Assembly: GCF_900156525.1 (NCBI RefSeq)
Contig: NZ_FTPS01000001.1
Coordinates: forward strand, 620,001 to 684,000
From: Pontibaca methylaminivorans
Lineage (GTDB): Bacteria > Pseudomonadota > Alphaproteobacteria > Rhodobacterales > Rhodobacteraceae
Direction: 5' to 3'
DNA length: 64,000 nt
The position numbers and the translations under genes were made by a program. The notes under the pieces were generated by a model. It searched no databases and was not told where the DNA came from. It saw only the letters and a list, made by a program, of their open reading frames with translations. Positions 39,091-47,608 of this stretch are shown piece after piece (the stretch's first letter is position 1; each line of letters begins with the position of its first letter).

Positions 39091-40527
39091 TCACAGATGG
39101 CCGCCCCGCATCCGGTAGCTGCTGGCGATCCGGCCGATGGCGCGCATGTAACCGGCCGTGCGCAGGTCGGGAACGTCCTCGCGCCCGTGCCAGAGTTCGC
39201 GCATCGCCTGGTAGGCGCCGCGCATGGTGTCGTCGAGCCCCGAACGCACCAGCGCAAGCTCATCGGCGCCGTTCAGGTAGCTGCGGATGAAATCGGGCGA
39301 GAAGCTCCAGTCGAGGCCGCTTTTCTCGGCAAGGCGCAGGAGTTCGTCCACCAGCAACTGATGCCGGTTGGCCTCGTGCAGGCGCTCCATCCGGCCGAAG
39401 CGGATGCGCGACAGGTTCTTCACCCATTCGAAATAGGACACCGTCACCCCGCCGGCATTCGCATACATGTCGGGAATGATGACCACGCCCTTGCCGCGCA
39501 GGATCTCGTCCGCCGCCGCCGTGACCGGCCCGTTCGCGGCCTCGATGATCAGCGGCGCACGGATGCGGGCCGCATTGCCCTTGTGAATGACCCCCTCGAC
39601 CGCCGCCGGAATCAGGATGTCGCAGTCTTCCTCGAGCATCCCCGCCCCGTCGGGGTGAAACTCCGCCCCCGGAAAGCCCGACAGCCCGCCGTGCTGCTGC
39701 ATCCACTCCTGCACCGCGTCGATGTCGAGCCCCTCCGCATGGGAAAGCGCGCCGTCGCGCTCGATCAGGGCGACCACCCGGGCCCCGTCTTCCTGCGACA
39801 GGAACTTTCCGGCGTGATAGCCGACCTTGCCGAGCCCCTGGAGGATGATCCGCTTGCCGTCGAGCCCGCCCGAGAGCCCGGCCCGGGCCACGTCGGATTC
39901 GTGGCGGAAGAATTCGCGCAGCGCATATTGCACGCCCCGCCCGGTCGCCTCGACCCGCCCGGCAATGCCCCCGCCGTTCAGCGGCTTGCCGGTGACGCAG
40001 GCATGGGCATTGATCTCGGTCGGGTTCATGCGGGCATACTGGTCGGCGATCCAGGCCATTTCCCGCGCGCTGGTGCCCATGTCGGGCGCGCCGACGTTCT
40101 GGGCCGGATGGATCAGGTCGCGCTTGGCCAGTTCGCGCGCAAAGCGCCGGGTGATCTGCTCGAGCTCGTCCTCGTTGTACAGCGTGGGGTCGATGCGCAA
40201 TCCGCCCTTGGAGCCGCCGAAGGGCACCCCGGCCAGCGCGCATTTGTAGGACATCAGCGCCGAAAGCGCCTCGACCTCTTCCTGATGCACGTTCGAGGCA
40301 AAGCGGATCCCGCCCTTCACCGGCTCGATATGTTCGGAATGGACCGAGCGATAGCCGGTGAAGGTGCGAATCTCGCCCCGGAGCGGGACGCCGAAACGCA
40401 CGATATAGGTCGCGTTGCAGACCCGGATCTTTTCTTCGAACCCGGGGGAAAGATCCATCAGCGCGGCGGCCCGGGTGAACATCAGGTTCACGTTGTCGCG
40501 AAAACTCGGGCGGGTGGATTCTGTCAT
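39091..40527 (-). CDS. Glu/Leu/Phe/Val dehydrogenase, glutamate type
   Basis: 478-residue glutamate dehydrogenase of the class resembling mitochondrial and Bacillus enzymes, usually NAD-linked and catabolic. Motifs: HSEHIEPVKGGIRFASNVHQ (substrate lysine), PFGGSKGGLRIDP, nucleotide loop QGLGKVGYHAG, and VTVSYFEWVKNLSRIRFGRM at the C terminus. The 40527 ATG has AAGGGAG upstream; the frame to 40560 is extended by 11 residues. Cofactor use is inference. Differs from the 448-residue enzyme at 18603, so the genome has one of each class. Confidence 0.93.
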   Translation of the reverse strand: MTESTRPSFRDNVNLMFTRAAALMDLSPGFEEKIRVCNATYIVRFGVPLRGEIRTFTGYRSVHSEHIEPVKGGIRFASNVHQEEVEALSALMSYKCALAGVPFGGSKGGLRIDPTLYNEDELEQITRRFARELAKRDLIHPAQNVGAPDMGTSAREMAWIADQYARMNPTEINAHACVTGKPLNGGGIAGRVEATGRGVQYALREFFRHESDVARAGLSGGLDGKRIILQGLGKVGYHAGKFLSQEDGARVVALIERDGALSHAEGLDIDAVQEWMQQHGGLSGFPGAEFHPDGAGMLEEDCDILIPAAVEGVIHKGNAARIRAPLIIEAANGPVTAAADEILRGKGVVIIPDMYANAGGVTVSYFEWVKNLSRIRFGRMERLHEANRHQLLVDELLRLAEKSGLDWSFSPDFIRSYLNGADELALVRSGLDDTMRGAYQAMRELWHGREDVPDLRTAGYMRAIGRIASSYRMRGGHL

Positions 40528-40725
40528 GGCGGCTCCCTTTTTCTCGTCCCCGTACGGCATTGCAGGGTGTTCCCCGGCTCATGCCCCGGAGCGCGGCATA
40601 ATGCGGCATAATATGGAACCAGTTTTGCCGGATTCCTGCCGCGTTCCCGGGCAATGAAGACAACAGCGGAGAAAACCGCGCTTCAACAGACGATTCTGAT
40701 GCCGCCCTGTCGAGAAAGACCAGCA

Positions 40726-42153
40726 ATGCTCCCCAATGGCAACAGAAGACCCCCTCGCACCGCTGCCGGCGGCGGGCCGATCCTGGGCCGGTTTTGCCGG
40801 GGGGAAGACGGGGCACTGTTCATCTTCGCGCTTTATACCTTCGTGCTGATCCTCATGATGGCCGGAATCGGCATCGACCTGATGCGGTTCGAACGCGACC
40901 GCAGTCTCCTGCAATCGACGCTCGACCGCGCCGTGCTCGCGGCGACCGACCTCAATCAGATCCGCCCGCCGCGCGCGGTCGTCATCGACTATTTCGACAA
41001 GGCGGGGCTGCTCGACTATCTCGACGAGGAGTCGATCGAGGTGACGCAGGGCATCAATTTCCGCGAAGTCAGCGCCAGAGCGGATGCTCTGATCGCGACC
41101 ATGTTCATGCGGCTGAGCGGTGTCGATACCCTTTCCGCGACAGCCGCCGCGACCGCACTCGAACGCATCCCGAACGTGGAGATTTCGCTCGTGCTCGACA
41201 TATCGAGCTCCATGAACCAGAACGGCCGGATCGGGGCGCTGCGGCCGGCGGCGGCCGCCTTCATCGACACGGTGTTGCGCGGGGAGGCGAAGGAAAAGAC
41301 CTCGATCAACCTTATCGTCTATGGCGGCCAGACCAACCCGGGCCCGTGGATGTTCGCGCATCTGAACGGTCAACGGTATCCAGACATCCCGCTTTCGCGA
41401 CGAAACGGCGGCGATGCGAACGGGCGTTTCCCCAACGTGTCATCCTGCCTGGAGCTGACGGCAGCCGATTTCACGCACCCCGACCTGCCGAAGGCCCAAA
41501 GCTATCAGCAGACACCGCATTTCGTATACTGGAATCTGGACTCGAGAACCACCGACTGGGGCTGGTGCCCCTCGGACGAGAAGGCCATCATCTATGCCTC
41601 GAACGAGGCGGCAAAGCTGAACCATCTCGTCAATACGATGCGGCTGCATGGCGGAACCGGCACGCAGCACGCGATAAAATGGGCCGTTTCCCTGCTGAGC
41701 CCCTCGACACAGGGCACCTTCGCCGCGATGGCGGGCGACGGGATGATCCCTTCCGAATTCGCGGCCCGCCCCGCCGCGTGGGACGACACCGAAACCGCGA
41801 AATACATCGTGCTGATGACCGATGGCCAGATCAATCCCCAGTATCGGCCAAAGGATCCGATGGATCCGAAAAACCCGACAGTGGCCCTGCTGTCCCGGCA
41901 GAACGATGCCCGGCAGACCGTCAGCAGCAGCGTTGCGTTCTCGCAGTTCCTGACCCAGTGCAATCTCGCCAAGGCATCGCCGCGCAACATCACCGTCTAT
42001 ACCATCGCGTTCGATTCCCCGCTCTCGGTCCAGAACGAGATGATCCAGTGCGCCTCGAGCCCGTCACATTTCTTCAACGCGCGCACCGATGACATCACCT
42101 CTGTCTTTGCAAGCATCGCGCGCCAGATCAACCAGTTGAAACTGGTGAACTGA
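40726..42153 (+). CDS. TadG-like pilus-assembly protein with von Willebrand A domain
   Basis: About 475 residues. N-terminal membrane helix in an ALFIFALYTFVLILMMAGIG segment (residues ~31-52) preceded by GRFCRGEDG, as in TadE/TadG proteins; then a periplasmic vWA domain with MIDAS motif DISSSM and late YIVLMTDGQ. Six cysteines in the domain. TadG proteins are minor pseudopilins or anchors of Flp/Tad pili. Start uncertain: ATG 40726 is followed by basic residues before the helix; 40654 and 40699 are alternatives with no better ribosome site. First of three overlapping genes. Confidence 0.85.
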   Translation: MLPNGNRRPPRTAAGGGPILGRFCRGEDGALFIFALYTFVLILMMAGIGIDLMRFERDRSLLQSTLDRAVLAATDLNQIRPPRAVVIDYFDKAGLLDYLDEESIEVTQGINFREVSARADALIATMFMRLSGVDTLSATAAATALERIPNVEISLVLDISSSMNQNGRIGALRPAAAAFIDTVLRGEAKEKTSINLIVYGGQTNPGPWMFAHLNGQRYPDIPLSRRNGGDANGRFPNVSSCLELTAADFTHPDLPKAQSYQQTPHFVYWNLDSRTTDWGWCPSDEKAIIYASNEAAKLNHLVNTMRLHGGTGTQHAIKWAVSLLSPSTQGTFAAMAGDGMIPSEFAARPAAWDDTETAKYIVLMTDGQINPQYRPKDPMDPKNPTVALLSRQNDARQTVSSSVAFSQFLTQCNLAKASPRNITVYTIAFDSPLSVQNEMIQCASSPSHFFNARTDDITSVFASIARQINQLKLVN

Positions 42154-42737
42154 TGCGCGGGGAGGCCGTTCCTCCAGCCATCCTCCCGGGCCAGTCGCCC
42201 GCGCGGCGGGGGCGCGGTTTCCTCGCCGCGTTCCTGCGCGACGACAGCGGCAATCCGACGCTGGAATTCACCATCGTCTTTCCCGTCATCATGGCGATGC
42301 TGCTCGCCGGGGCGGAACTCGGCATGATCGGCCTGCGCCATTCGACGCTCGAGCGGGCGCTCGATCTCACGGTGCGCGACATCCGCCTCGGCACCGGACA
42401 GGTCATGCAGCATGACGAGGTCAAGACCGCGATCTGCCGGCGCGCGCCGTTTATCGACAACTGCGACCACAGCCTGCGGCTCGAGATGGTGCAGCTCGAC
42501 CCCCGCAACTGGAGCGGCATCACCGCCCGGCCCGACTGCATCGACCAGTCCCGCCCCGTCAGCCCGGTGCGCAACTTTCGAAATCGCACGCAGCCGAACG
42601 ACATGATGATCCTGCGGGCCTGCGCCCGGATCACGCCGGTCTTTCCCTCGACCGGGCTGGGCCGCGGCGTCACCAAGGACGGGGCCGGGAAATTTTCGCT
42701 CGTCGCCATATCCGCTTTCGTGCAGGAGCCGGAATGA
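42153..42737 (+). CDS. TadE-like pseudopilin
   Basis: 194 residues, TadE-like. N-terminal basic/proline leader, then FLRDDSGNPTLEFTIVFPVI with the conserved glutamate of the pseudopilin-like helix (E-F-x6-P), giving a bitopic membrane protein with a periplasmic tail holding four cysteines. ATG 42153 overlaps the previous stop (TGATG), so translation is coupled. Its partner tad genes (cpaF/tadBC, flp) are not nearby. Confidence 0.87.
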   Translation: MRGEAVPPAILPGQSPARRGRGFLAAFLRDDSGNPTLEFTIVFPVIMAMLLAGAELGMIGLRHSTLERALDLTVRDIRLGTGQVMQHDEVKTAICRRAPFIDNCDHSLRLEMVQLDPRNWSGITARPDCIDQSRPVSPVRNFRNRTQPNDMMILRACARITPVFPSTGLGRGVTKDGAGKFSLVAISAFVQEPE

Positions 42738-43312
42738 TGCGCCGCCGCCACCGCTCCGCTCTGCCCGCGCCCCTGCGCCGTTTCCTGCGCGGCGAAGATG
42801 CGGCGGTCTCGGTCGAATTCATCCTGGCCATGCCCATGCTGTTCTGGGCCTTCGCCGCCTGTTTCGTGTTTTTCGACGGCTTCCGCCAGAGCACGATCAA
42901 CCTGCGCGCCGCCTATACCATCAGCGACATGATCTCGCGCGAGACGGCGGGTATCGACAGCACCTATATCGATTCCATGCAGCGGCTGCTGGCGCTGATG
43001 GCGCGTTCGGGCTCGGACACGGCGTTGCGCGTCACGATCCTGCGGTGGGAGGACGACGCCGGGCGCCACTATGTGGACTGGTCGGCTTCCCGCGGGTTTC
43101 CGGGGGCGATCACGAACACGACCGCCGCGACCATGGCCGGGCGCCTGCCGCTGATGTCGGATGGCGAGCGCATCATCCTGGTCGAGACCAGCAACACCTA
43201 CACCCCCGTCTTCAAGGTCGGTATCGGCCCCCGAGAGCTGCAGAACTTCGTCTTTACCCGCCCCCGCTTCGCGCCCCAGATCGCCTGGGTCGGCCCCCGC
43301 CCCGGCGGCTGA
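42734..43312 (+). CDS. TadE/TadF-like pseudopilin
   Basis: 192 residues, same design as its neighbour: FLRGEDAAVSVEFILAMPML with the family glutamate, followed by the helix WAFAACFVFFDGFR and a periplasmic tail. The ATG begins within the last codons of the upstream gene (4-base overlap). Likely membrane-anchored minor pilin or cell-surface assembly factor. The TadG-TadE-TadE trio seems to be a stand-alone transcript converging on recN. Confidence 0.87.
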   Translation: MMRRRHRSALPAPLRRFLRGEDAAVSVEFILAMPMLFWAFAACFVFFDGFRQSTINLRAAYTISDMISRETAGIDSTYIDSMQRLLALMARSGSDTALRVTILRWEDDAGRHYVDWSASRGFPGAITNTTAATMAGRLPLMSDGERIILVETSNTYTPVFKVGIGPRELQNFVFTRPRFAPQIAWVGPRPGG

Positions 43313-43582
43313 GCCGCTGCGGATGGAAACGGCGCGCGCGGCCCGGGCGCGGGGGGATCTGCCTGGGCGGCTCGGTGCGCGGGCCCGTCCCGCTGTGATC
43401 GGCTGGAACGGCAAGCCAGCACCCGGCGGGCCGGAGCGCCGCGGGCAAAACCGGCCGGGCAACCGGCATTGTGCATGGCGCAGGGGCGACCCGCCACAGC
43501 GATCATACCCGCCTTGTCCGCGCCCGCCGGCGCCACGCCCTGCGCCGCAGGTGAAACAGCCGGCGGCGGCAAAACAACACCG

Positions 43583-45268
43583 TCAGCCGCCGTCGCCTGC
43601 ATCGTCAAGCAGCGCCCGGGCGGCGGCGCGGGCCTCGGGGGTGATGCTGTCGCCGGCCAGCATCCGGGCGATCTCGTCGGTGCGGGCGTCCCGGTCCAGC
43701 GGCGCGACCATCGTCCGGGTGCTCTCGGCGCGGGTTTCCTTCTGCACGCGCCAGTGATGCGCACCGCGCGCCGCGACCTGCGGCGAATGGGTCACGACCA
43801 GCACCTGCCCGCCCTGCGCCAGCGCCTCGAGGCGCCGCCCGACGGCATCCGCGGTGGCGCCGCCGACGCCCCGGTCGATTTCGTCAAAGATCATGGTCAC
43901 GCCCCCGCCCGGGGCGCTCAGGCAGACCTTCAGCGCGAGCAGGAACCGGCTGAGTTCCCCGCCCGAGGCGATCCGGCTCAGCGGGCCGGGAGGCACGCCC
44001 GGGTTGGTCGTGACGGTGAAGGTCACCGCGTCCTGCCCCTCGGGGCCGGGTTCGGCGCGGGTGATCGCGGTGCGAAACTCGGCCCGCTCCATCCTGAGCG
44101 GCGCAAGTTCGGCCATCACCGCCGCATCAAGGCGCGCCGCCGCCGCACCGCGCTGCGCGGACAGCTCGGCCGCGGCCGCCTGATAGTCCGCCTCGCCCCG
44201 GGCGACCGCCGCGGCAAGATCGGCAAGATCGGCCTCGCCCGCGTCCAGCGCCGCGAGCCGCCCGCGCAGTGTCGCGGCAAGCTCGCCAAGCTCATCTGGC
44301 GCGACGGTGTGCTTGCGCGCAAGCCCGCGGATCGCAAACAGGCGTTCCTCGATCTGCTCGAGCCGCGGCCCATCGAAGCGCAACGATTCAAGCGCATCCT
44401 GAACCCCTCGCTGCGCCGCCGCCGTCTCGTCCAGCGCGCGCGAAAGCGCCGCGAGCGGCTCGTCGAGCATCCCCTCCGCCCGCGCCGCCGCCCCCTCGAG
44501 CCAGCGCAGCGCATCGCCGAGCGTCTGCTCTGCCCCACCGGCCCCGCCCGCACCATCGCCGCCAAGCAGGCCATGGGCACGGGCGATATCGTCGCAAATC
44601 TGTTCCGCCGCCTGCATGCGTCGGCGCTCGGCATCGAGCGCGGGCTCTTCGCCGGGCTGCGGGTCGAGCGCGTCGAGTTCGGCCACCTCGTGACGCAGGC
44701 GGTCCTCTTCGGCGCGCAGCAGATCGAGCGCCTCGCGCGCCCCGGCCTCGGCCCGCCGCGCCGTGCGAAGCGCCTCCCAGCTATCGCGCAGCCGGTCGCG
44801 CATCGGGCCGAGCCCGGCGAAATCGTCCAGCATCCGGCGATGTCCGCGCGCGTCGAGCAATCCGCGATCGTCATGCTGCCCGTGCAGTTCGACCAATGTA
44901 TCGGCAAGCGCCCTCAGCACCTCGCCCGAACAGCGCCGGTCATTGACCCATGCGGTCTTGCGCCCGCCGGCCATGTTGACGCGCCGCAGGATCAGCTCGT
45001 CGTCTTCATCGGGCAGGCCCGCCTCGTGCAGGATCACCCGCGCAGGATGATCCGGGGCAAGGTCGAACACCGCCGTGACCTCGCCGCGCTCGGCCCCCGG
45101 GCGCACGAGTTCCGCGCGTCCGCGCCAGCCCAGCACGAAACCGAGCGAATCCAGCAGGATCGACTTGCCGGCGCCGGTTTCCCCGGTCAGCACGTTCAGG
45201 CCCGGCCGGAACAGCAGTTCCAGCCGGTCGATGATCAGCATGTCGCGGATTTCAAGCGTTCGCAGCAT
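43583..45268 (-). CDS. recN: DNA repair protein RecN
   Basis: 561-residue SMC-like ATPase in double-strand break repair. Walker A GETGAGKSILLDSLGF near residue 30; long Ala/Arg/Glu-rich coiled coil in the middle; C-terminal signature RIASGGELSRFLLALK, Walker B MIFDEIDRGVGGATADAVG, and VLVVTHSPQVAARG. Family-normal length. Though recN is SOS-controlled in many bacteria, no GTTC-N7-GTTC box is seen before it; it follows bamD by 38 bases and likely shares that transcript. Confidence 0.97.
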   Translation of the reverse strand: MLRTLEIRDMLIIDRLELLFRPGLNVLTGETGAGKSILLDSLGFVLGWRGRAELVRPGAERGEVTAVFDLAPDHPARVILHEAGLPDEDDELILRRVNMAGGRKTAWVNDRRCSGEVLRALADTLVELHGQHDDRGLLDARGHRRMLDDFAGLGPMRDRLRDSWEALRTARRAEAGAREALDLLRAEEDRLRHEVAELDALDPQPGEEPALDAERRRMQAAEQICDDIARAHGLLGGDGAGGAGGAEQTLGDALRWLEGAAARAEGMLDEPLAALSRALDETAAAQRGVQDALESLRFDGPRLEQIEERLFAIRGLARKHTVAPDELGELAATLRGRLAALDAGEADLADLAAAVARGEADYQAAAAELSAQRGAAAARLDAAVMAELAPLRMERAEFRTAITRAEPGPEGQDAVTFTVTTNPGVPPGPLSRIASGGELSRFLLALKVCLSAPGGGVTMIFDEIDRGVGGATADAVGRRLEALAQGGQVLVVTHSPQVAARGAHHWRVQKETRAESTRTMVAPLDRDARTDEIARMLAGDSITPEARAAARALLDDAGDGG

Positions 45269-45306
45269 CTATTGCCCGGGGTGCGCCGAAGCGCCTGCCC
45301 CGCCTG

Positions 45307-46164
45307 TCAGAGCCACTGACCCTTGATCGACTGACGGTAGATCTGGGCCAGCCAGTTGTTGCCGACGCTGTGCGCCCTGAGCCCCTTGCCGGTCAGAAGC
45401 GCATGGCTCGCCTCATACCATTCCGATCCCTGGTAGTTATGGCCGAGAATCGCCCCCGCGGTCTGCGCCTCGGCATCGAGCCCGAGCGACAGATAGGCCT
45501 CAACGAGGCGATGCAGCGCCTCGGCGGTGTGCGAGGTGGTCTGGAAATCCTCGACCACGGTGCGGAACCGGTTGACCGCCGCCGAGTAATGCTTGCGCTT
45601 CAGGTAATAGCGCCCGATTTCCATTTCCTTGCTGGCCAGATGGTCGAAGGCCAGGTCGAACTTGAGAATCGCCGAATTGGCATATTCGCTGTCGGGATAG
45701 TTTTCGATCACCTCGCGCAGCGCCTGCAGCGCCTGAAAGGTCAGCCCCTGGTCGCGCCCCACATCCTCGATCTGGTCGTAATAGGACAGTGCCAGCAGAT
45801 ATTGCGCATAGGCGGCATCGTCATCGCCGCGATAGAAATCGAGATACCGCTGCGCGGCCGAGCGGCTGTTGGGATAATCGCGCCCCTTGTGATAGGCGAA
45901 GGCCTGCATCACCAGCGCCCGCCGGGCGAGTTCCTCGTAGGGGTACAGGCGTTCGACCTCGGAAAAGTAATAGGCCGCATCGTCGTTGCGATTGCGCGAC
46001 AGTTCGAATTCGCCCCGCTCGAAAATCTGCTCGGCGGAATACTGGTCAAGATTTTCGTCCCGATCCGTGCGCCCGCTGCCGCTGCATGATGCAAGCATCG
46101 CCACCAGCAGAACTGCGCCAACGGTTCTGGCTGTCGTCGCCCTGAAGCCAATCATGCCTGCCAA
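45307..46164 (-). CDS. bamD: Outer-membrane protein assembly factor BamD
   Basis: 285-residue lipoprotein of the BAM complex. Signal peptide with lipobox MLASC (cysteine at about residue 27), then tetratricopeptide-type repeats (AEQIFERGEFELSRNRNDDA, YLDFYRGDDDAAYAQYLLALS and others) that contact BamA and BamC. Length suits BamD. Located between lpxC and recN, an order usual in Rhodobacterales. Confidence 0.95.
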   Translation of the reverse strand: MAGMIGFRATTARTVGAVLLVAMLASCSGSGRTDRDENLDQYSAEQIFERGEFELSRNRNDDAAYYFSEVERLYPYEELARRALVMQAFAYHKGRDYPNSRSAAQRYLDFYRGDDDAAYAQYLLALSYYDQIEDVGRDQGLTFQALQALREVIENYPDSEYANSAILKFDLAFDHLASKEMEIGRYYLKRKHYSAAVNRFRTVVEDFQTTSHTAEALHRLVEAYLSLGLDAEAQTAGAILGHNYQGSEWYEASHALLTGKGLRAHSVGNNWLAQIYRQSIKGQWL

Positions 46165-46330
46165 TCCTCACCGTCTTGCTCCGGGCATCCGCCCCCTGTG
46201 CGAGACGGTCTAGCACATTCGTTTCCGGGGCAAAACGCCTTAAAGCACCGGCGGGCCACCTTCCTGTCCGCGGCCCTGATCAGGGCTCCCGGTCCCGGCC
46301 CCCGCGGCCGGAGCCGGTGGTGCCATGCTT

Positions 46331-47266
46331 TCAGGCGACTTCGGGAATTTCCTCCGCGACCAGCCCCACCCCGGGCAGGGTGGCGGCGGTCCGCGGGTCG
46401 CAGGTCACGCGCCGCCAGGCGTCCTTGCGCGAGAACAGCTCGTGCAGCAGCAGGTTGGTCAGCGCATGGCCGGCCTTCTCGCCGACATAGCGGCCCAGGA
46501 TCGGCGCCCCGGCAAGCGCGAGATCGCCGAGCGCGTCGAGCATCTTGTGCCGCACCGCCTCGTCGGGGTGGCGAAAGCCGCCCGGGCTCAGCACCTTGGC
46601 GCCATCGACGACCACCGCGTTTTCCAGCGTGCCGCCAAGGGCCAGCCCCTGCGCCTGCATGGCATCGACATCGGCCTGCCGGCAGAAGGTCCGGCTGTCG
46701 CACAGCTTGCGGACAAAGGCACCGTTGCGCAGGTCGAGCCCCCGGCGCTGCCGGCCGATCGCCGCATCCTCGAAGTCGATCTCGAAGTCGATGCGCACCC
46801 CGGGATAGGGCAGCAGGCTGGCACGGGCGTCGCCATGGCTCACGCTCACCGGGCGCAGCACCTCGATCACCTCGACCCGGGCCGGAAGCGGACGCAGGCC
46901 GTGCCGCATGATGCCGCGCACGAAGGGGGCGGCAGAGCCGTCGAGAATCGGAACCTCGGGGCCGTCGATCTCGATCCGGGCGTTGTGAATGCCGCAACCG
47001 GCCAGCGCCGCCATCAGGTGCTCGACCGTGGAGACGGATACGCCCGCCGCATTGACCAGCCGCGTACATAGCGGAACCCGCTCCACCTGGTCCCAGCGCG
47101 CGATCACCACGGCGTTGCCCACCTTGATGTCGGTGCGGTGGAAACGGATGCCATAGCCGGCGGGGGCCGGATGCAGGACGATACGGGCCGGCGCGCCACC
47201 ATGCAGCCCGACCCCTTCGAACGCCACCGATGCCTTCAACGTGTTCTGCACAGCTTGCCTCATCAA
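46331..47266 (-). CDS. lpxC: UDP-3-O-acyl-N-acetylglucosamine deacetylase
   Basis: 311 residues; zinc deacetylase, first committed step of lipid A synthesis. Zinc-ligand regions: STVEHLMAALAGCGI (histidine near 78), RHKMLDALGDLALAG with histidine and aspartate 4 apart (H-x3-D). N-terminal NTLKASVAFEGVGLHGG is family signature. About 340 bases downstream of the ftsZ stop in reading direction, past the terminator and the repeat, so it has its own promoter. Confidence 0.97.
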   Translation of the reverse strand: MMRQAVQNTLKASVAFEGVGLHGGAPARIVLHPAPAGYGIRFHRTDIKVGNAVVIARWDQVERVPLCTRLVNAAGVSVSTVEHLMAALAGCGIHNARIEIDGPEVPILDGSAAPFVRGIMRHGLRPLPARVEVIEVLRPVSVSHGDARASLLPYPGVRIDFEIDFEDAAIGRQRRGLDLRNGAFVRKLCDSRTFCRQADVDAMQAQGLALGGTLENAVVVDGAKVLSPGGFRHPDEAVRHKMLDALGDLALAGAPILGRYVGEKAGHALTNLLLHELFSRKDAWRRVTCDPRTAATLPGVGLVAEEIPEVA

Positions 47267-47462
47267 TTCGGTTCCCGGCCGCTTCCGGGCCGCTTGCGAT
47301 CATGACGTAGTGCCTGTGCGGCGGGGGCTCAATTCAATCTTTGCAACCACTTGAAACATCCCCTCCGGGCTGCGCGGTTTCGTGCCCACCGTCCTGCAGA
47401 TGCCATGGGCGGCGGTGATTTCCGGCCACGTTCATCTGCCGGACGCGGGGGATGCCATGGTC

Positions 47463-47510
47463 GGGCCGGGGCTCTGCCCCGGACCCCGGGATATTTCCGG
47501 CCAGAAGAAG
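47463..47510 (+). repeat. Dispersed intergenic repeat, copy B
   Basis: GGGCCGGGGCTCTGCCCCGG followed by ACCCCGGGATATTTCCGGCC and AGAAGAAG. Same element as 22715-22760 (read there on the minus strand). The first part is a hairpin (GGGGC-TCT-GCCCC), the second a conserved GGGATATTT core. It stands between the ftsZ terminator and lpxC. Confidence 0.75.
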
Positions 47511-47551
47511 GCCTGGCCGCGGCGCCAGACGGTGCCGGCGCCGCCACGAGA

Positions 47552-47574
47552 AAGGCCGCCACGAGGGCGGCCTT
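47552..47574 (-). terminator. Rho-independent terminator of ftsZ
   Basis: Perfect 9-bp stem, arms AAGGCCGCC (47552-47560) and GGCGGCCTT (47566-47574) with 5-base loop; on the minus strand the second arm ends in CCTTTCT. It begins 34 bases after the ftsZ stop codon. Confidence 0.8.
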
Positions 47575-47608
47575 GCAACGATGACTGCAATGAGGTCTTC
47601 GGCGCGCG

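Larger units (their letters stand above)
47267..47608. other. 342-base intergenic region between ftsZ and lpxC
   Basis: Contains, from the ftsZ side, the terminator (47552-47574), a GCCGCCACGAG duplication next to it, and dispersed repeat copy B (47463-47510), then about 190 bases before lpxC in which I see no gene. The lpxC promoter must be here but no clear hexamer pair stood out. Confidence 0.7.

Noticed and set aside
43313-43582. GC-rich 270-base gap between the Tad trio and recN
   Set aside because: Looked for a bidirectional terminator or small gene; only short GC-rich inverted repeats without T tracts, nothing supportable.
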